From positions 18,736,501 through 18,800,500 of the forward strand of contig NC_092674.1 of the NCBI RefSeq assembly GCF_964355755.1: DNA of 64,000 bases, in the 5' to 3' direction. The position numbers were made by a program, and so were the translations under genes. The number at the start of each line of letters is the position of its first letter. The first letter of the stretch is position 1. The notes under the pieces were generated by a model that saw nothing but the letters and a program-made list of their open reading frames with translations, was not told the origin of the DNA and did not search any database. Positions 47,738-59,378 of this stretch are shown here, piece by piece. The DNA is from Antedon mediterranea. Its lineage: Eukaryota > Echinodermata > Crinoidea > Comatulida > Antedonidae.

Positions 47738-49712
47738 TCAATTCAATTCAATTTCTTTTTATTTCGGAAATATCATCCATATTAATAAACGTATAAACAG
47801 AAAAAAAAGAATAAATAAAAAATCGTAAACTCTAAACTTAAGTATATAGAATGCTTCTCCATCTACAATACATTTTGGAGTTATGGGGCATATTTTTGCA
47901 AACACAAGCAACAAGGATGTTACCACTATTCAACATACGTTGCATAAAACCATAGGTAGATAATCGCATGTAGGCCTACTCATTAAAGGAAGGGACACCG
48001 TGTTCAATAAACATTGCACTGGCACTACTACTTCTGGAGACATTAAGTATACGGCGCAGAGCATTATTGTAACATACATTAAGAGATCTAATATTCTTCA
48101 TACGATAGTTAAACCAAAGGGCTGCACAATACATATTAATACAGTAACATCTAAAGAGACAACATTTCACATTGGTAGAGCATTTCATAAATTTGCGATT
48201 GAGTGAGTTGCTTTTAATACATAAAGATCTGTACTGACTTTGAATGTCAGCCTCATCACTGCAATCACACATAAGAATATGACCAAGGTAGGTTTTTACC
48301 AAAAAGTTTAGTAATAGAATTACCTTCAAGTTTGCAAGTACGAGGACACAAACACTAACAACAAGATTTCTTATCATTAAATAAAACATCATTCTCTTGC
48401 GAAAACTCTTCACAAACATGTACCAATTGCTGGAGACCAGCAACTGATGGGGCAAGTAGAACAAGATCATCCGCATAACTAAGATGATTCAAGATAATGT
48501 TTCTACATTGGCAACCCTGGCACAAACCACTTAAACCACTCTACAATTAAGAGTACTAATATATATGTTATAAAGGAGAGGGGACATAACCCCACCCTGT
48601 CTAACTCCATTAGATACTGTAAATGCATTTGAAACAGAGTTTCTCCAACGTATCACAAAACTCTGTTTCTCATGCCAACATTTGAGCAATTTAACAATAC
48701 AAAGATTAATACCATTGTTAATGAGCTTATTATAAAGAGTCCAGTGATTGACTCGATCAAAAGCCTTACTGGCATCTAGAAAGCAGGCAAAAACTGGACT
48801 ACCATTTCTATTGTAGTAGTCAATTACATGTTTTAATACAAAGATACACGTATCAGTTGAGTGCTTCGCTTTAAATGCAAATTGGTAGTCATTGGATTCC
48901 AGTGAGTTACCGCAATGACTGATCAAAATAGATTCAAACACCTTAGATAATACAGACGCTAAAGCAATAGGTCTATAATTATTCTTATTAGTAATATCAA
49001 CTGATTTACTCTTAACAATCGGCACTAGAATAACTTTAACAAGATCTTTAGTTACATGACCATGACACAGCATAGCATTAAAGCATAAACTCAATAGGAT
49101 ATGAAGTCGTTTACTACCATATTTAAGATGTTCACCACCCAAACCATCAAGTCCGGGTGATTTTCCTACAGAAAGTTTATCAATGCAATTAGATACAAGA
49201 TCAGGAGTGACATTAATACCAATCTCAGGCGGACAGTATTCTAGAGTCTCCTCTACAAATGCTTTATGAGTCGTGTTATTCACACAGTTAAACAAATTCT
49301 CATAATGTTTGGCCCAATGGTTACATTATGTTGTATTCACCACTAACATTATCAATAACTTCAGAGGTATTAGCTCTAGTATCATTCATATGCTTAACAC
49401 CTTCCCAAAAACCTTTGTAGTCTCTATTACTGTAAGACTGAGCTAATTTATCAGCTCTCAGTTGTTGATCATTCTGTTTACACGTGCGTAACGCCAACTT
49501 AAAACGAGAACGAGACATTTTCATAGAATGAAACAAGGGCCCATTCCTGGGTTTGCCGTTAGTTCTCCATAATAAGAAGGCTTCACGAGCAACAGAATGC
49601 AGATCAGAAACATAATCATTCCAGCCTGGCACAACATTATGTGACTTAGACCTAGTGGGCTTCAAACATTCACTAGATGCACGTTTTAGGCAAGCAACAA
49701 TATTGTCACATT
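47738..49712 (-). pseudogene. 5'-truncated LINE (CR1-like RT) with TTGAA-repeat tail
   Basis: It reads leftwards. 49712-49321 encodes the linker before RT (VPGWNDYVSDLHSVAREAFLLWR). 49295-48531 is the RT: SVGKSPGLDGLGGEHLKYG, NYRPIALASVLSKVFE, FLDASKAFDRVNHWTLY and NGVRQGGVMSPLLYNIYI. In another frame near 48478 comes the catalytic SYADDLVLL, then YLGHILMCDCSDEADIQSQ and WFNYRMKN (48476-47976). Frame changes near 49310 and 48530 inactivate it. The 3' end at 47738-47760 is a TTGAA microsatellite, a usual tail type for this group. The endonuclease half is missing, as expected from incomplete reverse transcription. Confidence 0.85.
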
Positions 49713-49979
49713 ACGTGCCCAACTTTATTTAAATATATTGATATGATAACAAATAAAAATCATGGGCGACAACAAGATAGACAAAGGATGAGAAATTGGG
49801 TATAGACCGGGCGCCCAGAAAGTGTATTCATTCGAAAAGCCACAAAAGGTTTGATGGGCTGATTAAGTAGATATATAGCTATAAGATTTAATAATCAATA
49901 TTGCTGCCTGGTCATATACTGTAAATTTTCCATGGGAACAACAAATAAGGGGGGGGGGGGAAATGGATTTAATCATATG

Positions 49980-50850
49980 AAAAGCCACACGGATAAAAGT
50001 TGTTGACATTGTCCGCATGTGTATACAAGTTAAAAGAGCAATGACAGCCACTTTCTCCTGTAAGTTGCCTAAGACAGTAGCCCTAAGTAACCACACGACT
50101 AATTTCTTTTGCATTGTAACTGTTAGACATTGGGATGCATGCACAGAAATACCATTGACAGCAACTTTATCCTTTAAGTTTCCCCAGACAGTAGCCAACC
50201 CAAAAATGCCCATTGGCAATCATGCAAAGAGCCACACGGCAAATTCCTTTTACATTGTAACTATTATCTTTTTGGATATACGACGAAAACCGTTGACATC
50301 AACTCTATTATCCTGTAAGTTGCTCCATATAGTAGGCCAATAATTTCCTATTCCGACCCCTACGAGATTTAATAACTCGAAGAGCCACACGGCATATTGT
50401 TTACTTTCCATTGCAGGGGATACACGAAAATACCATTGACGGCAGCTTGATTTTGTATGTTGCCCAAGACAGTAGCCTACAATTTCCCCAGCTACTACAA
50501 GATTTAACCACACGGTTTTTTTCATTTTTATTTTGCATTGTGATTTAAAATTACCCTTAGAATATACGAAAATATCATTGAGATATAAAAAATGAGCAAG
50601 CAGCAATTTTCCACCCAGGCAGTGACCCAAACATTTACCATAACACTAAGATTTAAGCGTGTGAATAGACAACTAATATTCCACTTTAACAATACGAAAA
50701 TACTCATGACAGCAACTTCAATCTCTAAGTTGGCTCAGACAGTAGCTCATAGACAAGATTCATCATGTGAAGAGCTAATTCTTTTTTATTGCAACTGTAG
50801 CCCACACATTCGGATAAACTCATGACAGCTACAACTTTATCCTGTTAGCT
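49980..50850 (+). repeat. Degenerate tandem repeat, units of about 110-150 bp
   Basis: At least five units begin near GCCACACGG (49983, about 50090, 50230, 50382, 50512). They share TGCATTGTAAC, ACGAAAATACCATTGACAGC and AAGTTGCCCAGACAGTAGCC. ORFs on both strands within it (for example 50250-50630 minus) come from the repeat and match no protein family I know. Confidence 0.65.
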
Positions 50851-51428
50851 TCAGAATTGTCTTGATTAGAAAAAGCACACTCAATTTGGTGGACAATATC
50901 AATATTTACTGTATAGTATATGTTAAATTAGCAAGCACAAAATCACTTATACTTCGTCAAAGTGACGATTACATTCTAGTTTATTTTTGTTTTTAAAAGG
51001 TATCTGTATTTTGAAACCATTGATGTTTTTAAAATCTCGAATAGAAACACACTGGGCTTCTTTTCAAGATAATGGGCTCTTTTCGAGATAGACTATTTGA
51101 ATATCAAAAGAACAAAAGTTATTTATATCATACATTTATTTTACAGTTTAAAATGTTATTTTGATCACGATAAACAAAAAACACTCCATTTCATTTAGAC
51201 CATTTTCTTTCACTTTTGAAACTTCTAGTGAAGGTAATATTCTCTTAAAAAGAAAGTGAGACAATGTCTCCAAAACCCTGTCTTAATGGTATGGTACTTT
51301 GATAATCTAATTAGTTACACTTTATATTATATTAACCTTACAATATTCATGATTTTAACAAGTACCGGTAAGGATTGTCTAGCTAGAAACTGGTGTGTTT
51401 AAAAAAAATTGTCATTATTTCTCGATGC
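50851..51428. other. No gene seen
   Basis: AT-rich linker without recognisable ORF or repeat. Confidence 0.5.
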
Positions 51429-53045
51429 ATAGGCCAATGGCATCAATGTTTTTCTCAAAGCAAAGTAGCCTAATAATGGCACATTTAGACACATGATCCA
51501 TTGATTTACTGATATTCTGTACTGAAGAAAAGAAGTAAACGGATACGAATTTAAACAACTCCCAAGAAGATTCACACAAAAGTAATTACTTCCCAATAAA
51601 ATAGTATGTAACAGTGTATTACAGTACATTGAATAAACTCGAGTGGAATAATAACTCACATAAAAAGACATTCATTTTCTTGTCGAAAAGTGCCCTCTCT
51701 AGTTTTCTATTAATTTATTAATAATTATTATTAATTATTGAGTAATATAAAAATATTTTTAACATTCAATGCTGGAAGCTGGTTCTACTACTCCTAACAA
51801 AGTTTCATACCTCCAAATTTCATGAACGTATTTAAAGCACTTCAATAAATATCACAATTAACATTACAAATTAGGGTTAGGCCTATGGATAGAATTTTGC
51901 TTAAAAACATATACACAAAACATCGAAAAAAATACTTTTCGTATTTAAAAACATTTGAAACTTTTTTTATATGTTCAATATAGGTTGCTCTATTTACAGA
52001 AACAAAATTGCATTCATAACCGTTTTTGTTGGTTGTTTTTTCAAAATCGTTATTAGGTTGAAAAAAATGAGTTGGAATTGTACGGTCTTTCATAAGTGTA
52101 CATTTTGTAAAAACGTAAATTTAAAAAATCAGTGACATGGCTTGATAGAAATTTTTTTTTTGCAATATGGATGGAGCAACCTATATTGAACATTTATACC
52201 AAGTATCAAATGTTTTTGAATATGAAAAGTATTTTTTATCGATATTTTTTGTATTATATGTTTTTAAGCAAAATTCTATCCAAAACCCGAATTTTCTATG
52301 TTAAATGTGATATTTAATATTGAAGTGCTTTGAATACGTTGATGAAATTTGAAGATATGAAACTTTGTTAGGAGTAGAACCAGCTTCCAGCATTGAATGT
52401 TAAAAATATGTTCATATTACTGATTAATTATTAATAATTATTAATAAATTAATAGAAAACTAGAGAGGGCACTTTTCGACAAGAAAATTAATGTTTTTTT
52501 ATGTGCGTTATTATTCCGCTCGAGTTTATTCAATGTACTGTAATATACACTGTTATACTATTTAATGAAAAGTAATTATTTTTGTGTGAATCTTCTTGGA
52601 GTTGTTTGAAAGCATATCCGCTTACTTCTTTTCTTCAGAAAACATCTAATTTAGGACTTAAAGTGACAACTTTACACCTCAAACCACCAACCTCCAACAC
52701 ACAAGATTCTGCCCACACACACTTCATCTCCTGAACTAACATAGTACAGTATAAGTCAAATTAATCGTTTTATTTTTTTTTATTGAAAACAATCTGCCTC
52801 AAAAAATATTATATAATAGTAACAATATCAGAAAGGTAGATAGGTATTGTAATAATTTTTAAATTTATAAATGTTTAAAATAATCTGAATATATGTTTAT
52901 ACATACATTATAAATGAAATACAGGTACTACTATTTTAGTAATGCTTACACAAGTACAGAATATCAGAAATCAATTAATCATGTGTCTAAATGTGGCATT
53001 ATAAGGCTAATTTGCTTTGAGAAAACATTGATGCCATTGGCCTAT
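51429..53045. mobile_element. 1.6-kb fold-back element with a 316-bp insertion in one arm
   Basis: The left arm (51429 to about 52000) and right arm (about 52155 to 53045) are inverted copies. Shared blocks include ATAGGCCAATGGCATCAATG, GAACCAGCTTCCAGCATTG (complement on the left), GAGAGGGCACTTTTCGACAA and CAATATAGGTTGCTC. Only about 150 bp separates them. In the right arm 52639-52954 is extra and interrupts the otherwise continuous TTCAG-TACAGAATATCAG seen on the left. Noncoding. The small ORFs are mirrored artefacts. Confidence 0.8.
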
Positions 53046-54129
53046 ACAAAAAATCAAGGCAATTAGACAAAATATTTACATAAACAATTAATACTAATAT
53101 TGGTAGGCATAAAATAATAGTGTATATAAACTTTCCTTAAATATAAACAGTATAGGGCCTTAACAATTTATTTACTACATAATATATGAACTATAATACA
53201 CAATAGAAATATAAATGAATTTATAAGGACATGATGATTATCAAAAATAGTCAATATAATTAAATTTTAAACTCATTACCAGCATTATAAATAATATTTT
53301 CAAAAGATGAGAATGCAAGTAAATATCAGATTCATAGTCCTCATTATACACAATGATTTTCTACTATCACATATCAAAATATAAAACAATCATGTAGCCT
53401 TTAATAAATTTACATGGAGGTCTATTCAAATAAATTTAAATAAAAGTGTCGTAATATGTCTTCGTCTCCAGTTCGTAGAAAATGAAGTGAGAATTCCATT
53501 CATTTCAACAATAAAAAATATTCAAAATATCCTGCCAGTTTGCGTTCAAGAGTACAACCTGCTTAGTTTTTAATACGAGTACTGCTTTCTATACACATAA
53601 TTTTGATTTCTGTGAAAAAAAAAAATCTCTGTAATATTGTACTTTAATTACTGTAATAATCTAGGTATAGATTATGTTGACTGGACCAGTGAGAGGGCGA
53701 TCGACTGTACTAGCATAAGTCCTCTAGTAGTGTATACAACTTATTTCTTGTCTACAAAGTGTATAGTAGTATGCTAATAATACTATTATTAGATTAGGTA
53801 GTTGGGAGTAGTTTGGAGAGATACATTTATTTATAAAAGAGTACTGTATATATGGAACTATCTGTGTTAGCCGCCTTTGTATTTTTAGATATAATACCAA
53901 TAGGTACTATGTATTGGGAAACAATTCAACAGTTATGAATAAAAAAAGTCCTATGTACTCTGTATGTTGGAGGAAATAAGCATAAGAGCAAAGAAAGCCT
54001 TGACCACAGGGTGTAAGTCACTATTTTGAATCAGTAGTATGACTTCTTAAGAAGTAATTTAAAAATTATCATTGTATGATCAAAAAGAAATATTATAATA
54101 TCTAACTTTCTCCATTATATAAATATATT
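53046..54129. other. No gene seen
   Basis: AT-rich. TAGTA-rich patches near 53700-53830. No coding or repeat feature that I can support. Confidence 0.5.
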
Positions 54130-54333
54130 ATTTTATCCAAGGGGTTGCAAACACAAGTGTTCACATGTCTTGTTAAGTATTGCACCTTTGTCCTGTCTTT
54201 ATGTTGTCTGTAAAGTCACTGCACTAACGGGTGACCGGTAAACGAGCTTCGCTCTTACGGTTATCCATCCATATAAGTTGTTCATCTCTTATGTTCAGAA
54301 ATTGAAATGGTAAATAAACTGAAACTGAAACTG
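54130..54333 (+). repeat. 3' end of another LINE, TGAAAC-repeat tail
   Basis: GTAAAGTCACTGCACTAACG is followed by a GAGCTTCGCTC hairpin, a short UTR, then AATAAACTGAAACTGAAACTG. A hairpin plus a short tandem tail is the 3' signature of CR1/L2-like LINEs. No ORF is attached, so it is a strongly 5'-truncated copy. Confidence 0.55.
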
Positions 54334-54943
54334 TGCTTATGTGGTACAGGTTGATGAGCCAGGAATGATGGTAGTGCCAGTATACCGTGTAGTTTAGCCT
54401 CAAGGCAATACCATGTACCGTAGCTGGAGTAGCTTGGACAAATACAGTAGAGATTTATGAGACTTGGTGTGTGATGATTCAGTATGATAAATTTGTGCTG
54501 TGAAAGACAAAATTGTAGAATTAGGAAGAAAATATTGTAAAATATAACAAGGAAATTATATTATAGTATAATTAAGGGGTAACCGTATAATACATAATTA
54601 ATAGTAATAAAGGCAATGGCAATTACTTATATTATGTATACATTACAATATTACAAATAAATTCATATATTATTTTATTATAAGGAAATCTGTTTTAGAA
54701 TGAGAAAAAGCCGTCCCAACACAGATTTGAACCCAGCTATCAATAAAGCTATAAAACAAAATAGACCATATTGTAGCCGGACTGGGTAGCGTAGACTTAC
54801 TTGAGGCCTAGGCATAGTAGGCCTACGATTAGCTAGAAGGATACAGGTCAACCCGTACCCATGCCATGCCAACACGCTCGTACCCAAATTTTGGTTTACA
54901 TATATCCAAAATGTTGGCTTACTCGTACCCATCATGGGCTGCC

Positions 54944-54976
<33 letters not shown>

Positions 54977-55504
54977 CCTAGCCTAAGGCAGCAGGCCCGG
55001 CCCTAGCCTACTACAACTTAAGTCTAGGCCTAGCCTAGTACTAGGCCTAGTAGGCCTCTAGGGCCAGGCCTAGCCTAGGCCCTAGTAGTAGTTAACATCA
55101 TACATACGCCCTAGAGCCTAGTAGTAGCTATCTACTACTCACTAGCTAGGCCTAGGTAGTAGCAGTAGTAGTTATTGTAGTAGTATTATTGTATTGTAGT
55201 ATTAGTTGTAGCTGTCCGGTGATCCTTGGTCACTTGTCTAGATCCCCTAGTTAGGTATGTCAAGAAAAATTTCAAATTTATTTGATTTTAACCAAACTAT
55301 TTTTTTATAATTCTATTTAAAAAATGGAATTCAACAAAGTTTAAATGAACAAAATCAGTCAACTATTTTTTTTTATACGATTTCTTTTAATAATCAAATT
55401 CGGTGATAAATTGTATATACAAAGTATACAAAATTTTGTGACCTTTCTTTTACTTCTGAAAATATAAAGTCATAACTTTTTTGTTTGTAATTCTTTTTTA
55501 ATTC
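54334..55504. repeat. TAGGCCTA cluster with GTA trinucleotide run
   Basis: 54780-55150 is the densest CTAGGCCTAGTAG cluster of the window, with a TAG/GTA trinucleotide run at 54947-54975. The rest is AT-rich. The minus-strand ORF at 54678-54935 has no recognisable domain. Confidence 0.55.
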
Positions 55505-55935
55505 TTTTTTCACACCAGTTGAATATCAAACTGATAACATCAAACACAATACATTCATCTGTATATCAAGATGATTTAGAAAAAAAATGTATTTAAACTT
55601 TACCCCCTCCCCAATAATAGAAATATTGGAACCATAAACATAGCATATTTTAACACATAAAATCATTTGAAATTTGTTATTCACACAGGTTGAATGACAA
55701 GATCATGTATCTACACTGTACATTAAGATGAATTAAAAATAAATTATATTTAAACGTTACCCCCCTCCCGCAAAATAGATATTTGAACCATAAACATAGC
55801 ATATTTTAACACATAAAAATCATTTGAATTTTTTTTTCACACAGGTTAATTGGCAAGATCATGTAACTATACTGTACATCAAGATGAATTAGAAATAAAT
55901 GATTTAAAACTTTATCCCCCTCCCAGAAGATACAG
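55505..55935 (+). repeat. Tandem repeat of about 155 bp, three units
   Basis: Units start near CACACCAGTTGAAT (55511), CACACAGGTTGAAT (about 55684) and CACACAGGTTAATT (about 55838). Each contains CATCAAGATGA(T/A)TTAGAAA, a C-rich ACCCCCTCCC block, then CCATAAACATAGCATATTTT. Noncoding. Confidence 0.7.
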
Positions 55936-57046
55936 GAAACAATTATATACAGTACTGCTAATATTGCGTTAATAAATCGCCTTTCACTTTTACTGGTAGC
56001 ATTCTCTTCTCTTTTTTATGTGTTCCTGACATTTCTATAAAAAAATAAAATATAATCATAACTATAACATTTTTCAAAAATACAAAATCAAGTTTAAACA
56101 ATAAATAAATATTGCATTTAAATAAAATTCTATATTACTTTCAATTAATAGAATGGTCTTACCAGACAAATCGTTGAAATAATAGTTGGATTTCTTGATT
56201 CTTGAAATTAAAGTCTGATATCTACTGTAAATAAAGCAAAATAAAAAGTTAAAATAAAACAAAAGATGATTATTCCTTATACTATTGAAATCATCCAATG
56301 GCAGACCACCATTATGGTCACGTGGCATATATCAGCCAATGACAGAATAGTACACCGCCATATGCAATTTCCAAAACCACACCAGTTATTTCAAATGGTG
56401 TTTTAATCTTAAATTATCTAATTAATTACATTGGAATCTAAACAAATATCGTATAAAATAATAATAATTAATATTTATATTTGACATTTTAGTCACAAAT
56501 CTGGCTATAGTACGTCGATTTCATAAAAAATATGGCATTTTTAATCTTCTTTAACATGCACTATTCATTGAATATAGTGTATTGAACAACATCCATTCTC
56601 AACCCCCAGCTCTGAAGTTGGGTTATTTGTTGTGGGCTAAACTGTGATTGATTAACGATCAATTTTCTTCAAACTTAGTAGGAATACTGTTTATATTATA
56701 AAGAAAAATACAGGATATTTTTGGAAAAAGACAATACTTACGAAATGTGTAAAATTAATGCGTTTTTCCAATGCTAAAATTAACTTGTGTACCACGTCGC
56801 GATCGCTTTTCTAAAAATGTTGTTTTTTTGACAAAAATAAACTTTGACCTGTTCACTATGTAAACAAGTTCAAAGGTTAGGGAAATTCAGCCAATAAGCA
56901 TTTTAAATTAATTTTTTAAATCAAGCACCATTATGAAGACGAAAAAAACAGGAACGAGTTTCACGACGAAACCCACAGTGTGTGACGTCACGTATCTTGA
57001 CATACCTACCCTAGTAGGCCTAGGCTAGGCCTAGTACGTAGTTATT
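55936..57046. other. No gene seen
   Basis: AT-rich. A poly-T patch near 56020 and small minus-strand ORFs without domains. A short TAGGCC cluster near 57010 leads into the hairpin below. Confidence 0.5.
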
Positions 57047-57091
57047 CCAAAGATTATATAGCGCCGCTACGCGGCGCTATACAATCTTTGG
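57047..57091. other. Strong GC-core hairpin just inside the right TIR
   Basis: CCAAAGATT-A-TATA-GCGCCGC, loop TAC, then the complementary arm ending at 57091. The stem is about 21 bp with one mismatch (A opposite C). It lies about 50 bp inside the inner limit of the right TIR. No equivalent is seen inside the left TIR. Confidence 0.75.
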
Positions 57092-57142
57092 TTGTTCTTC
57101 AACAGTCACACAATTCAGATTCTGCCGGCCGCTGATTGCTAG

Positions 57143-57559
57143 TGAACAGGGGGAGGGAGAGAAAGAGTTAGAAGAACTGAAATAAGCCGTGACGTATGAT
57201 AAACATCATACAAAATAATAATATAACTAACGAATCCGTATAATATAATAATGTTGTATGTTATAAAGTAAAGTAAATGCGTTTAATATAATACAATTAT
57301 ATTATAATATAATGTATTTTATTAATAATATAATATTAAATGTTCATAATATAATGCTAAAACCGAATAATATAATACAAAAAGTCAATAATTTGTTACA
57401 TTTTTCACATAATATATTAGAAATAGATATAATATAATGCTAAAACCAAGTAATATAATGCAAAACGTATAATTCATTACAATACAATATATAATATAAT
57501 AAAAAAATGATATAATAATATAATATTTTGAATACTTCAGACAGCGGAGGCTTGCCATA
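57143..57559 (-). repeat. Right terminal inverted repeat of the giant element
   Basis: Inverted partner of 24199-24637. It contains the complements of the ATTATATTAT units, of ACGGATTCGTTAG and of the TATGGCAAGCC terminus. High identity over the outer part implies a fairly recent insertion or gene conversion between arms. Confidence 0.85.
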
Positions 57560-57566
57560 ATGTTAC

Positions 57567-57730
57567 TGTACTTGAAATAACGTATTATTTATTGCTTCTT
57601 ATATTTTTTTCCAAGTTGCACTAGCTAGACATAGTCTCAAGCACGCATTACATAGGCCTAATATAACAGTTAAAATTAAATGTAAACAAAATAATATATG
57701 GATGTTGATACTTGAAATAACGTATTTATA
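57567..57730 (+). repeat. Host tandem repeat, right of the giant element
   Basis: This resumes with TGTACTTGAAATAACGTATT and continues through GCACTAGCTAG, GTTAAAATTAAATGTAAAC and ATATATGGATGTT into a second unit. It has the same orientation and period as 24002-24198. The distance across the insertion (about 141 bp after removing the element) equals one period. Confidence 0.85.
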
Positions 57731-58092
57731 TTGCTTCTTATATTCTTTCTATAGTTTGATTCTACAATAGCCTCAAGTTACAACTCTGCAATGAAATATT
57801 ACATACATTGTAAATGTATACATAAAATGACTTTACAAAAACACAATATAAATAAAATGTTCAAATATATATTTGCACATAAAAAGTGTAGGCCTACAAA
57901 AATCCAATGTATAATAATGAATCCCCGTACCTAAAGTGGAACATTCGAAACGTCACCAGTCTGTTCTGGGTCAACTGTTGGTCAAATACAATCCACGATT
58001 TAATGCAAAATGCACCCCTATTTTTTTTCGAATGAAATAACCCTTTAAAAAAAAACGGTAACTAAAATGCCCGTGATCCGTTTTTTATTAGA
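57731..58092. other. No gene seen
   Basis: AT-rich spacer between the host repeat and the next relic. Confidence 0.5.
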
Positions 58093-58434
58093 TGGAATCA
58101 TTTGTTCGGCGATTTGAATATTGCTGTTCCTGAATTATTTCCAATAGTTATCGCCATGGAAGTTTGGGGCTCGGCATTAGCTAACCGCTATATCTTGTTT
58201 TTCTGTGATAATTCAGCAGTTGTTGCTGTTATCAATAAGAAACCCGCTAAAGATTTGCTGTTTTTACGACTTATACGCCGTTTGGTTCTGGTTTGCCTCC
58301 GTTACAATATACAGTACATTTCCGTGCCTCACACATTCATGGAGTCTAGAATATTTTGGCAGATTTTCTATCAAGAGGGGAGTTTTTACGTGCTCTAAAG
58401 TCTTTTCTTGACCTTAGCCCCACTCCGTTAATTG
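58093..58434 (+). pseudogene. DIRS-type retrotransposon RNase H relic
   Basis: Frame 58102-58398 reads ELFPIVIAMEVWGSALANRY, FFCDNSAVVAVINKKPAKD and LRLIRRLVLVCLRYNIQYI, the RNase H fold of DIRS-like (tyrosine-recombinase) retrotransposons. A frame change near 58345 moves the expected NILADFLSRGEF to another frame, which runs on as FLDLSPTPLIVPS to about 58434. No RT or recombinase remains. It lies just upstream of the Wntless 5' exon. Confidence 0.6.
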
Positions 58435-58539
58435 TTCCTTCTTGTCAGATTTACATTTGGAAATTATTTTTTTTATAGGTATTGTGTGCACAGGTTCTCT
58501 GGATGCTGCTCCTCTCAATAAAGAAGCTTATCACTGATA

Positions 58540-59378
58540 GAATCATCGTTGGCACCAACGACCGTTGCGGCGTACCAACGTAGTACAGTATTAGGAAACT
58601 CGCGGCCTACAGCGACAAGGTAAAGGAAACGTGTTTATGATGTTTTTAAAACGTTACAATTAAAGGTTATATAACACAAATGGTTACAATAATGTTATTT
58701 TAACGTTTTTAAAACCCCATAAAAAGCGAAATATGTTTTAAAAACTGATTTTTTAGGTTTTTAAAACTCTACAAATTAACGTTTTAAATATGAAAAATAG
58801 CGTTTTTAAAATCAAAACAATACGTCAAAAAAACTTTATTTTGACGTTAATTTAAATATCATTATTACCTTATCTTTATGTAATTTTAACGTTTTTAAAA
58901 CCCCTCAAAACACAAAATATGTTTTTAAAACTGACAATTTAGGTTATATTTACCTGTAAAAACCGTATTTAAAACATTTCAAACTGGACAAATTAACGTT
59001 TTTAATACAAAAAATTAGCATTTTTAAAACCATACAATCGTCAAAAAACGTTGCTTTAACGTTATTTAAATATCATTATTTCGTTATATATATACGTTTA
59101 AAATTTGTGTTTTAAACGTTCAAATAAAACGTTATTTCAACGTATTAAAAACGAAATATTATAACGTTTTTAAAACCAAAAAAATACGTTAAAAAAAGTA
59201 TTTTAACGTTGTTATATCTAGGAATATTACGTTATAAATACGTTCCTTCCTTCTACAATCTGTAACTTTGTTGCCCATTAAAGTAATTAAATCTAACCGC
59301 TAAACAAAGCAGAAAACGACCACCTACGGATATCCATACATTTTCAGTAAATTTATTTGTTTTTTCTCATTTAGAATC
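58540..59378 (+). promoter_or_regulatory. Wntless 5' UTR exon and intron
   Basis: A probable untranslated exon ends at 58619 (GCGACAAG|GTAAAG). The matching acceptor (TTTTTTCTCATTTAG) ends at 59374, four bases before the Wntless ATG. The intron (58620-59374) is unusual: it repeats AACGTTTTTAAAAC-like words throughout, many as ACGTT/AACGT inverted pairs. The transcription start was not identified. Confidence 0.55.

Larger units (their letters stand above)
24199..57559. mobile_element. Candidate giant DNA transposon (33.4 kb) with long TIRs and 7-bp target duplication
   Basis: The ends are TATGGCAAGCCTCCGCTGTC at 24199 and its exact reverse complement finishing at 57559. They continue as near-identical inverted arms of about 420 bp. 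Directly outside both ends is ATGTTAC (24192-24198 and 57560-57566). Removing the element and one ATGTTAC joins two parts of a host tandem repeat in correct phase. Inside are two intact divergent genes (DDE transposase and HECT ligase) and many nested repeats. From memory, TAT...ATA termini fit the TAY...RTA rule for IS3EU-type elements. The 7-bp duplication differs from the 6 bp I recall for that group, so superfamily assignment is provisional. Confidence 0.82.

Noticed and set aside
50017-50630. Coding genes in the 50-kb region (108- and 126-codon ORFs)
   Set aside because: They lie across a degenerate tandem repeat on opposite strands and resemble no family.
54678-54935. 85-codon minus-strand ORF
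   Set aside because: It overlaps the TAGGCC cluster and contains no recognisable domain or splice partner.
24199-57559. Polinton/Maverick identity for the giant element
   Set aside because: The rve-type core and long TIRs could suggest it, but no protein-primed polymerase B, packaging ATPase, protease or capsid gene is visible, and the target duplication is 7 bp, not 6.
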